From positions 62,001 through 126,000 of the forward strand of contig NW_024882868.1 in assembly GCF_019059575.1 (NCBI RefSeq): DNA of 64,000 nucleotides, written 5' to 3'. This DNA comes from Amphibalanus amphitrite. Its lineage: Eukaryota > Arthropoda > Thecostraca > Balanomorpha > Balanidae. The position numbers were made by a program, and so were the translations under genes. Positions 11,965-22,300 of the stretch are shown here, piece after piece. Every line of letters begins with the position of its first letter. Position 1 is the first letter of the stretch. The notes below the pieces were generated by a model, which saw only the letters and a list, made by a program, of their open reading frames with translations, did not search any database and had not been told where the DNA came from.

Positions 11965-13526
11965 GTGAGTACATACGAGTACCTGGGACGTCTCGGAGAC
12001 CAGTGTTGACTCAGAGTTGGCATTATTTGACTCCGGATATGCAATATCATAGACTCAAGACTGTATGCTTCGGTATACTGAGGTCTATGGCAATATGCAG
12101 GAGTCCATAGTCAAAGTAAATGAACGAATGGAACTCCCAAGCCGGATTTCCTTGCCGGTCCATGGTTGTTATTTACTAAGGGTGGAGGGTGGTGGTGCCG
12201 CTCTTACCCACGGTTTTCCGCTACCGCTCCCCTAGCAGCTGCAGTGAATTAGCGTCGCTGACCATTGCCACCCGGTCGCTCTTCAACCCCAAACATCAAC
12301 ATCATCCCTAAACCGGTGTGTGGCCGAGTGTGTGGGAACCCCAGCAGGTGTCTACCACTCTTTGCTGGAGTGCTGAGTGTGGGTATTGGTCAGTACAAGT
12401 ACTTACCGCTCCCTTAGGTAGAAAGTTTTGGGGTTTCCACTGAACGTCCGTGAGTCACGGTGACTCACGAACAGTGACCGTGACTGAGGCACGTCTGCTG
12501 TTTGTTGTCTGACGCTGCGGGCCTGCGATTGACGCCACCTGGCAGCTGTAACTACGCCTGCTCACCTGCGAATGTCACTAAACCGAACTGAGCCGATGCC
12601 GCGCATTGCTGTCTGTTTTGCGAGGTAGCCTGATTTGTATCGCGCCACGAACGAGCCGTTTTAGCTGACGAACCATCTTACAATGCGGTAGTGCTATCCT
12701 AAGCCGACAATATGCCCTGAGCTACGGTGTCCGTCCTGGCTTACCTTTATGTGTGAATCGGTAGTTTGCGCCGCCCTGTTTCGTAATCCGTCCCCCACCT
12801 GTTCAGGTCCGGCTGACCATGCAGCGCTTATATAACACGTCGTTCGGTGTTTGCCTTGGCTCTCCCTCTCTGTCGCGGTGTTATTCCACGGTCAATCCCC
12901 GCTGAGCGTGCTACCTAGTGCACACTGTATAACGGCAAACCATGTATGTTTGCGTTGCGTTTTTCGACAGTCCTTGCCATGTTACGGTCGACTATGAAAT
13001 ATCCTCTCTTTTGTCGTCACCGTGACGACATGGAGCTTCCTGCCTATCTGTGTGCCCATCAGGGGGTTCCGAGCGGTTGCAGAGCGATCCCCGAGAGTTC
13101 GGGCCGTTTCCTTCCGCCCTGTGACGCTCCAATTTCCGGCCCCGGTCGTGCGCGACATTCTGGGAGCTCCCGGACCTCCCTTTGGTGGTGTCGTCACGTG
13201 CGACCGCCTGAATCCCTGCAATCTACCGTACCCTTCATGATGTCGCCACATGCGAATATGTGAATCTTGCTGAGTGTGACGCCTTCCCTATCACCTCCGT
13301 GACGTCACTTCTATGACTGTAAATACAAATTCTGTTTCACATGTGACCCCTTGCAGTGACGCCTTATCCCATTTGACATCACCGTTTATGACGGCTTGGA
13401 CTCAGCAGCCCAATGGTGTCTCCCTATGACGTCCCATGTGTCTGTTGTGTTTCAGGAGCTTGTGGAAAAGTAGCCACTTTGCGACTGTATCGTCCCCCTG
13501 TGACGCCAATGTTTATTGTGTTTCAG
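11965..13526 (+). other. Intron 3
   Basis: No exon is recognised. It contains a perfect palindrome with two AP-1-like sites (12449-12469). Its 3' end holds a decayed duplicate of the exon 4 acceptor (13456). Confidence 0.7.
12449..12469. promoter_or_regulatory. Palindrome with paired AP-1-like sites
   Basis: A perfect inverted repeat with arms CGTGAGTCAC and GTGACTCACG around one central G contains TGAGTCA and TGACTCA, the classical AP-1 (Jun/Fos) core in both orientations. Function in this intron is inference; a chance palindrome of this length is possible but uncommon. Confidence 0.35.
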
Positions 13527-13562
13527 GAGCCGGTGGAAAACTGGCCGCTGTGCGACTGTCTC
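13421..13562 (+). repeat. 71-bp duplication of exon 4 acceptor and exon start
   Basis: A copy of the exon 4 junction (TGTTTCAG then GAGCTTGTGGAAAAG) has its exon-start equivalent at 13456, 71 bp before the real start at 13527. The decoy frame meets TAG after five codons, so it cannot replace the functional exon. Confidence 0.85.
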
Positions 13563-13667
13563 ATTTCGTTTCACTCCAAGGGCTTCCCGTTGGAGAAGGC
13601 CATCCAGTACTCACAGCTGCGGAAACCGTTCATCATCAACAACCTACAGATGCAGTACACGCTTCAG
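13527..13667 (+). CDS. PPIP5K: PPIP5K exon 4
   Basis: Encodes 47 residues (118-164), [20 protein letters not shown] continuing through [14 protein letters not shown], phase 0 at both ends, donor [16 protein letters not shown] is among the most conserved PPIP5K kinase-domain blocks. The acceptor is partly duplicated 71 bp upstream. Confidence 0.97.
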
Positions 13668-14203
13668 GTAAGGCACATTGTGCAATGATGCAGGCTGGAG
13701 GGTTAGCTCTCAGTTACCCGATCCTAGTATAGGGGCATTCCACGTCAAGTGGGACAAAAAATGATCATTTTGAACCTCACCTCCTCCGATTTTTGCGAAA
13801 CTTTGTGAACCTAGTCATCTATATATGAAAAGAAAGGAGACATTTTTTTGTCAAGATATGACGTCACGTCTCCGAGATACACGTCATCAAACATTGACTT
13901 AGGCAAGGTACATTATCATTTTTAAAGCGTCATAACTATTGAAGTTTTAGACATATCACCACGAGACAAAGTGTGAAATGGAGGGAATAGATCACGCTTT
14001 CATTTGAGGATAACAATATTGACGTAATTAACTAATTAGTGAACTTAATTAAAATTCAAAAAATAAATTTTGATTTTCTGAAAAATGGGTATCCTTCGAT
14101 TTTGCTCATTTTTACATATTTTATTCTCCTATACATTAGCTGCATCATATAAAAAATCCAGAATGGGCCGACGTCTACGTAACTGTCTTTTGGACTTCGT
14201 AAT

Positions 14204-14650
14204 ATCTGGGACTCGCGTGTTTCGTTTTAGCAACCAAGGAGAGGCGCTACCCGGAGATGCTTCTTTCTACCCCAAACTAAAGCAAACCTAACCTGACCTG
14301 ACGTGACCTGACCTAATCTAACACGCGTAAATATGTACAGCCCTCACGGCAGTTGCCGACTGGCCAAATGCTACCTAGATAGGTACGAACATTAGCCCTC
14401 ACGACAGCTGCCGGCTGGCCAGATGCTACTTAAAAAACGAATGCGTGTTAAAACACTTCAGGGCTTAGGCTGACCGGCCGCGAGCCAGCGACCTTTAGCT
14501 TTCGAGGTGGGTACACTCGGCACACTTACTACTAAGCCACGAAGATAGCTGGTCATCGTAAGCCAGTTTTTAATGATTAAATTGGGTATTCTCCGGGCAG
14601 CGCCTTTCTTTGGTTGCAAAAAGGAAATACGCCTGACTCCCAGCGCTAGG
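14204..14650. repeat. Nested inverted repeat inside the foldback element
   Basis: The left arm (about 14206-14265, containing AGCAACCAAGGAGAGGCGCT) pairs with the right arm (about 14588-14645) in inverted orientation with moderate divergence. Between them lie CTGACCTGACC-type simple repeat, a direct duplication of GCCCTCACGGCAGTTGCC (near 14341 and 14395) and a tRNA-like segment. It looks like one repeat inserted in another. Confidence 0.5.
14470..14545 (-). repeat. tRNA-like SINE fragment
   Basis: On the minus strand the segment reads CGTGGCTTAGTAGTAAGTG, resembling a Pol III A box, followed about 40 nt later by GGTCGCTGGCTCGCGGC, resembling a degenerate B box. I cannot fold it into a full cloverleaf, so a tRNA-derived SINE head is more likely than a functional tRNA. 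Confidence 0.3.
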
Positions 14651-16079
14651 GGAGAAAGGCCCGGTTTAGCCAAAAAAAGGTATTAGAAAAACGGAATTTG
14701 AATTGTAGGTGGGGTGGGGAACTTTATCGTGTTCCAATTTCATGGTCCTAGATCAATATCTTCAAGATCAAATGAGGTTAAACGTGATCAAATTTGCTAT
14801 AGTGACTTTTTTGCGTTAATACGCCCATAGCTCTAAGAGTTACTGGCCGATTTTTCTATTTCTTCCTTTATACGACATTTGTAGTGTTATGAGAATCTCT
14901 AGTTAATCTTACCATAACTTTGGCAGTTAGTGGCCTGCTAAGAGTAAGATGGCGCCGGCAGAGGCGGGGATCGGCCGACGCGGGAAACGTTTCAGTCACA
15001 TTGTGTTTGCACCCTAATAACTCAATTTTTACTAGTTGATTTCGTATTTATTTGAACATTAGATTGCCTGTACATTTTTAAGCCTTCACACAAAATTTGA
15101 CACGAATCGATTATAATCAGCGGTAAGAAGCGCGGTGCAAAGATGGAACCGTCCCGCGCCGGCACAGTCTACCATTCAGGCGGCAACGGCCGGCGCCGGC
15201 CGCCGCGCCACTCCGGCAGGAATGTTTGACTTTACACCACTATTACTAGAAAAGTGGTGGACTGATTTGCCTATTGCTTGCACGGGAGGATGTGCAATTT
15301 AATTCTGGACAGATACTGAAAGTTTGACGTTAATATGATAATTATGGCGTGAGTTATTGGTGATAAACAGGTGGAGTTAGCGAAATCGGCCCCTTCCACC
15401 GCCCGTGCTACGTTGCACTACTTGTTGCTATATCATCCAAAGTTATCGTTGGCCCACTCTAATTTTCTCAGCACGTTTGCCTTACGTGTAGTGGAAGACA
15501 ATATCTAAATTTGAGCGAAATCGAAGGGTACCCATTTTTCACAAATAACATTTTAAGAAATAAATTCAAAATAAAATAAATTCAAAATCACCAAAAAATG
15601 TATAAATTGTCAAATTTAACTAGCATAACTCCTTATGTACACGTTTCAGTTTGTTTGAAATCAATAGCTTCAAAAATGTTGAAGCTATAGATCTTTCAAG
15701 ATTGCAATACACGTCCAATTCTGCTCAAAAAGCAAAAGTTTAGCGACTTGTATCTCTGTAGCCCGAGGGCATATGACAAAATCCTTTCACCCTCAGAGGT
15801 TTCACCCAATAGCCTATAAGAATACCAAGTTTGAACAAAATCGCAGAGGTGGCCGATTTTGGCTGTCCCGGTTGACATGGAATGCCCCTATAGTGTGTTG
15901 ATGCTGGGCCGCTGGGGTGGAGATTAGAGCATGATGGAGCTATTTATTAGATTAGAGCTATTTAATTACGAGGCGGGATGGGCGTGTCTCGGTGGGGTGG
16001 CGTCGGCAACGGGGCTCTCTGGACAACCTCTAATGCGCGACGCGTTCGGCTTGGTGGCGGCGACCGGCGATTTAGTTTG

Positions 16080-16257
16080 TTTGAATCCATTTTAAGTTCT
16101 TGTATATGTGTGTATGTGTTTATTTGCTTGTATGTTTTTTAACAGAGCTGGTGCCTCGAATTAAGCACTTTCGAGTGCTTTTGCACCAGTTCTTACTTAT
16201 CTTGATTTTGTGTATTCTTTTGTTTCTTAATAAACGTGATGATGATGATGATGATGG
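16080..16257 (+). mobile_element. Non-LTR retrotransposon 3' end (likely)
   Basis: The segment has a stem-loop at 16148-16189 (outer arms CTGGTGC/GCACCAG, inner arms AAGCACT/AGTGCTT closing a TTCG loop), then AATAAA at about 16229 and a (GAT)n tail. A 3' hairpin, poly(A) signal and short simple-repeat tail are typical of some LINE or SINE 3' ends. No reverse transcriptase frame is attached, so it would be 5'-truncated. Confidence 0.45.
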
Positions 16258-17208
16258 GCTCCGAGGACAGACAAGAAGCCTGGGAGTGGTTGGAGTAGAT
16301 GGTCAAAGCCGGGAAGAAGCAGGGGTCGTCGGGGGCGGGAGATGGGCGCGGCTGGGAATGGGAGGAGTCCTATTTGACCATCAAGTCACGTGTCCTTCCT
16401 TCCCGCACTTATTCTTCCCGCCTGACCGCTGACATTCTGATCCAACGTCCCTCTCCTGTTCTGTCTTTCTGTCTGCTCCTGTTCTGTCTGAAGCGCTTCC
16501 TTCCTGCTATATCCGCCCGATCTACTCTGGTATGTCCGGCTGTCCCGCCCATCTAAAGTCTCGCTGCTCGTCTACTGACCCTTCACCTGTCTGACGGGGG
16601 CCTGGCTCTGGCCCGGTGCCCAGGGCAACACGTCACAACGTCTGGTGGAAACTTACCTCTCAGAGGCTGCCGCCCGCGCCTGGTCGTAAATAAACACCGA
16701 GCGTGGCCACCGGGCCCTGCCACCGGGCCGGTGTCGCGCTACCGGGCGCCCGACGGCGCCCCACGCCCTACTGGGAACAAACCACAAAGGACCGTCTCTC
16801 GACCGAACAAAGACTTCCGACAAGTCGCCGAGAACCCCCGGGCTATCGTCCCTCCCCATACTCAGAGCTCGTCGTTCACCTCCGGCTACTACCCGGTAAC
16901 GGCCGTCGTTAACTGTATCGAGTCGGCACAGCCGCCGGGCAGACTCAGATGCCCTGTTATCTGTACGGAGTGCGCAGCCTGTTGTCTGTACGAGCCTACC
17001 CAGCCCCGCGGCGCTGTGGACTGTCGCGCACGGCTCTCCCGCCGTTCGTTACTCGTTCCGACCCGCTCGTTACCATCTCTGGTTAGAGGTGGCACACGGG
17101 CTGTTACTACGGTCTCGGCCGGGGGCCCGGCGGCAGAGTCGGGTTTTTGTCACTACCGCCACCGCCGCAATCAGGGCCGACAAAAACGACCGGACGACGG
17201 CGGGGACA

Positions 17209-17510
17209 GCGGCCGGACCAATCGCCGGTGTGTGTGTGTGAGGCACGTACCATCACTGATGGTCGGCAGGATACAGAGTCATCGCTCGCCCACTGTTCAC
17301 CGTCCACCAGGCAATAGCTAGGAGACAGCGGCCGGACCAATCACCGATGCGTGCGGCGTCCCATCGCTGATGGTCGGTAGGACACCAGTGGAGAAATCCA
17401 TCGTCCGCAGTGCAACGGCCACTGGCCAACAGCTAGGAGACAGCGGCCGGACCAATCACCAATGTGTGGCGCGTCCCATCACTGATAGTTGGCTGGACAC
17501 CGGCGGAGCC
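17209..17510. repeat. Three-copy tandem repeat, period about 112 bp
   Basis: GACAGCGGCCGGACCAATC followed by a CCATCACTGATGGTCGG-like stretch occurs near 17209, 17324 and 17438, with further similarity in the CAACAGCTAGG lead-in. Copies differ at several positions. Confidence 0.7.
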
Positions 17511-19305
17511 TTCGTCCACCGACTCTCACTCACCGTCGTCCATTATTTACCGTCCACCGTACAACAACGATCATTCATCGTCCACCAGCCAGTGTCCACT
17601 CGTCCACTGCCCTCCGGTTACCGTCCGCTGCCTATTGTCGACCAACCATGTCCAGTCCGTCTGCCGTCCACATACGTACAAGGCCTTGCTCATACCATCC
17701 GTTCATCGACCACTGAACCCAACCGCCGTCCACCGGCCTTCCACTCTCATCAGAAGCGCCGCCCTCCTTCAAACGATCTCATTCCTGGCCAGACCAGTTG
17801 CAATGGAGCGGACTATCCGTCATCATTTTCAGCTGTTGCGCCCTGTTACCAAGCTCCGTTTGGAGCCGTCTTAATCCGCGGAGAATGCGTCTGAACTCTG
17901 AAAACAGACCGAGCGCAGCTGATGAGGGCCGCTGGAGCGGTCGATAATGGCAGCGCTGTCGTCAGGCAGTCTGCCTGGTGATTGCTTCACATCCTTCTAT
18001 AGCTAATTTATTTATGCCCTTGTCCACTGCGCCCAGCTACGTGACATTACAATATGATGTCCGCACTGTTTCTGGCGCGGTAATAGCTCGCCTGTCCATT
18101 GTGTCTGGTCCTTTGAAAGCTCCACTGCTTGTTTTGTTTAGTCTGCTGCCTACTGTGCCCAGTCTGATGGTGCTCCATCGCACTGTCCGATTCGTCCGGT
18201 TTGCTGTCCGCTGTATTCTGCCCATAGTTAGGCTGCTCCGCCACTTGCTATGTCTAATCCACGGTATTCTAATTCCTCTACTGAATAACGATAGTCTGAT
18301 TCCGTCCACTGAATCCATTTTTCCACTGAATCCATTTTTGCGGTGCCGCCTTAGGTGTCGTATCGCTGCCGCCTCTGAGCAGGTGCTTACAGTTGGCAAC
18401 ACGCTCCCCGTGCACGCTGTTTTCTAGCTGCTGCCAGGGGACACGGAACGGGTCGATCGGATAGTCACTGGGGAGGGGATGATAGCGACACATGAGGCGA
18501 TATGCACGTGTTGCTTCACCCCTTGTAGCGGAGGTGAGGGATAAGCGTCAGGGGTGGCGGGGCAAGAGATTGGTCCTGGTGTGTCGTTGGGGGAAAGGGT
18601 AGACGAAAGGTGTGTGAATGTGTGGGTGGTCAGGTAAGCTCGTTAATGGGGGGGAGGGGGGGGGGGCGTCTAGCTCGGTCGGTGCGTGAGGAACGGACAA
18701 TAGCTGTGTCCCGATATATTTTGATTGCAAAGGCACTGCTCAGAGCATCCGATGGTTTATCTGGCCGTGTCATGACGCATCAGTATTTCTCAATGATAGT
18801 CCATTTCGTAACGTGTTTGGCACTTGATTCGCAGTGACTTGGCGCTTCAAGTAGTTGTGTGCCAACGGCTTCAGTAATTCCGTGACATCACTCGGGGTTG
18901 TTGGACATCCCGACATCCCCTCCTCCCTGATAACTGCGGACGTGCGCCGTGCGCAAGGCTCTATAGAAGCCGTGCGTGCACCCGCCACCATTCCATCAGT
19001 GTCGTGCTGTCCCACGCTATCATGTGCAGTATTTACCAACGTTATACACAGGCACGTGGGCCTTACCTATCTTATCTTACCTAAGCTGGAACATACAAAT
19101 CCATTATATGATTGGTTTTGGAGTTTTAAATCAATCCCCATACTCTGAAAAAAGTCAATGCTTTCTTCAGCGCGTGCGTGTATGTTTATTCTACATGCTC
19201 GATTAGCTACCGTTCATCACTGATAACCTCGAATGTGTGTTGCACCTCTTTCCATCAGTCTTCGTCTATCGGTGACCGCCACCAACATATCTCTCCCGTT
19301 TTCAG

Positions 19306-19396
19306 GACCGGCGCATGGTGTACCGGCTACTGGAGCGAGAGGGTATCGACCTGCCCCGGTTCGCCATCCTGGACAGGGACGCGCCAGACTTTGTCG
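19306..19396 (+). CDS. PPIP5K: PPIP5K exon 5
   Basis: Encodes [20 protein letters not shown] and [10 protein letters not shown] (residues 165-194), entering in phase 0 and leaving in phase 1 at G|GTACGT. EGIDLPR and the following LxRD motif are characteristic of the PPIP5K ATP-grasp domain. Confidence 0.96.
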
Positions 19397-22300
19397 GTAC
19401 GTAGAGCACGCTGACTGCCTCCCTTTTATCCACTCAAAGGAGGAATATTTCTTTACTTATACCCCTTAGTGTCCTCTGCCGTCAAATTATCTCTCTGCAT
19501 GCATTGCCTGCACCTCCGTCCCTAGTCCTAGGACAATGAGTGCTGTGGCTGCCGTTTGTTTCTGTGTTGACCTAAATGGATCCCCACATCCCAGCGGTCT
19601 GGAGAGCAGCAGGGGGTACCGACCCCCGCCAGCCTCTGAGTGCTATCGCTGTGGGCCAGGGGCTGCCAGTGGTAACGCTGCCAGTAGGAACGTTACCAGT
19701 GGGACGTCACCCCAGGGCTTCCATCCCGACTCGCGGTCAGTGACCGGTCAAACTCACTACACACTCTCACGCTCTGCCACACTTGGTTATACCCGGTGAG
19801 ACCCTAAACCCGGTATGTCGTCCTCATAAGCTGACGGACGGCTAACGCATAGCCCAGTGACTGACATAGCCCAGTCTGTGACTCACACACACTAATGATG
19901 CATCCCGGCTTAAATATGAATGACACAGCCCATACAGCACAGCCGGTGGCTGTCAAAGCGTGTACTCACACAATCCCGTCCGATGGCGGCCTGTGGTGGT
20001 AGGCTGTGCCGCACGACACGCCTGGGAGTCGATCCGACCCGGCCCGGCCCGCGCGGCGTGGCGTGGCGTCGTCGTTCGGCCGGGTGCCTGCTGCCAAAAT
20101 CGGTAGTCCGTAGTGAGTTTTCAGTGGACGGAGGTCGAGGTCGAACTGCCTGTGGTGGCGGCGTGGGACAGGGGAGGGGTTTGTTGTCTTCACAACATAC
20201 CGACAGAGGCGCTGTTTTGCATTGACAGAGCTATGGAGGCAGAGTGCCTTTTACTGTTGACACGGTTTATGAGGTGTAAAAAGCTGCTGTCGGAAGGCGG
20301 CAGCACAAAGAGAAAGGTACCATACCATACACTGTGGGATGCCTTTCGGTAATTAACCTGGTTATTTACACCAGTGTTTATAGAACGGTACGCATCTCAG
20401 CCGATAGAAGATCGTCCATAAACTTTTTGTTTTCGATGGGTCTAAATACCTGTTCCTGTTTTTCAGTTCCACCAGGTGCTCATTGCTGCCGTTACCCTTC
20501 CCACACCACTAAGCGGACCTGTTCCAAGAAGAAGCCCCTGTCCACTAAACGGACCTGGTGCCGTCCAAGAAGAAGACATTTAACGTAACCCCTCAATTAA
20601 CAGCAGATCCGACGGCACGACAGCGGGTCTTTGGCGGGAATTCCACCGCCGTTGGCAATTTCCTCTGAAAAGTTCGCCATTTACTCTCGCGCTCACTAAT
20701 TAAAGTCATCTACGCCTCGTGGCCGGCTTCAGCGCACAGGTCTCGGTCCTGGCTTCTGGCGACCGATTTCATAGTTCAATATAGCCCTTACTGCGATCTC
20801 TCTGGTCACTTAAGGCTTGTAGACACGTTGATCACCTTTGGTGACCTCTCGGGATTTCCCTGTTTCCTGGTGTCAGTCCGGTCATAGCCATGACCTTTGG
20901 GTCCCAGCTCATATCTGACGTCCTCTTTGGTCACCCACGGTCATGGCCACGACCTCTGGGTCTCGGCGCGGGACCGGTGGCTCCTCAGTTGGACGCTGTT
21001 GCTGAGCCATCACCACCTATCGACCGTAGCTAGCTCGTCCCGAGTCGGTCCGACGCGTCCGCTGCGACGGTGGCGACGGACAGCGACTGATGCGCCGTCC
21101 CATCTACGAACGGATCGCTCCCGACGGGTCCTCTGTCCTGTCATTCTGTCCGTCTATCCCCATATCCCTCTGTCTCTCCTTTCATTCGTACCTATCTGTC
21201 CTCCGTTCTGATTTGTTCTCCGCCATCTATCTGCTCCTATCTATCCACCCATCTGTCGCTGTGTTCAAGAGTGGAAAAGTTACCCCGGCCGCGCCGGGGT
21301 AGGCTGAAAGTTATCCCGGTCACGGCCGGGGTGGCCGGGCCAGGTTCTCCACCCATGGGCCTGTGTTCCTGTATCACTCTATCGCTCTACCCTCTGTCTC
21401 GCTGTCCCTCTGTCCCACTGTCCCCTGCCCCTGTCCTGTCCGTCTGTTCCTCTGGCCCTCTCTTCCTCTACCTTCCTGTATCCCTCTGCCCTTTTCGATA
21501 AGCAAGGGTTAGCGACTCGCGTATTGCGTCTAGTAGCGTCTCGAGAGTTATGTTTACGCCGTACGATAACGATATACGATCTGCATCAACATTGTGGAGT
21601 GGGGGTCTGCCGATTGACACATTCTTTGTTGTGTTAGCTTGGGCTGTTGGCAGGCTTGATTTATGACGCACTGCTGTCGTGAGCCTTGCAACCGTCTGTG
21701 ATCGCAAGTTGCTCTCGCGCTTAGTATGGTATCACTAATGAGCTTCACTTTTCGCACCAAATTTAATAATGATTCGATAATGATGATCTACCAAAGACAT
21801 CACCACGTCTCACAATCTGAATATCGCACCTGTCAACTAAATTCCCTTTATCAAAGTGCCTTGTCTAGGCCATATTCCTTTATCTGCGATTGGCCACTTC
21901 CGCCCGCTTCTCCTGTGACAATTTTGCCCCGGCCTTGTTTTACAGTGCTGGCAAGTGGTCCAGTTCAATGGCCAAGGTTAAGTTTAATGGCGATGTTGTC
22001 CCCCGCGCTCTCGCACATGTTCTTCATGCGGCCAGACTTCCTGCTTGCAATGGGTGACCCACACTTCCGCCTTCCGACACTTCCCACCGCCGCCTTTTTC
22101 TTTCTGTCCTCTCTTATAAATCATCAGACCTTCCCCTCTCAGCCTGTCCCCTTTCACTGTTCAGCTACCCAGACCTATTATCCCCGCTCTTGTCTTTACT
22201 TCCCCTGTCCCCTCTGACGGGTTGGCTGACGACCGAGACCTCCTTCCATGGTCCGCCCGTCCCCTCTTACGGTTCAGTAACCCAGACCTCCATCCCTGCC

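Larger units (their letters stand above)
13732..15888. mobile_element. Foldback DNA element with long diverged TIRs
   Basis: Ends are GGGGCATTCCACGTCAAG and its inverted counterpart, with TATA immediately outside both (13728-13731, 15889-15892). Inverted similarity extends far inward: a segment near 14082-14112 (AAAAATGGGTATCCTTCGAT) is matched in reverse near 15511-15540, implying TIRs of roughly 350-400 bp. The flanking TA or TATA may be the target duplication. No transposase frame was found. A second inverted repeat is nested within. Confidence 0.65.
13668..19305 (+). other. Intron 4, 5.6 kb
   Basis: No conserved exon is seen. It holds a long-TIR foldback element (13732-15888) with a tRNA-like SINE fragment inside, a LINE-like 3' tail (16080-16257) and a three-copy repeat (17209-17510). 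The rest is unremarkable GC-mixed sequence, with a G-run near 18640-18665. Confidence 0.7.

Noticed and set aside
14470-14545. A functional tRNA gene on the minus strand
   Set aside because: A-box-like and B-box-like sequences are present but no complete cloverleaf can be drawn, and it lies within nested repeats; a SINE fragment is more plausible.
20505-20578. Lys/Arg-rich frame with repeated ACTAAGCGGACC motif preceded by TTTTTCAG
   Set aside because: Only two short copies, no downstream donor in a useful phase, and exons 5 and 6 already join in phase without it.
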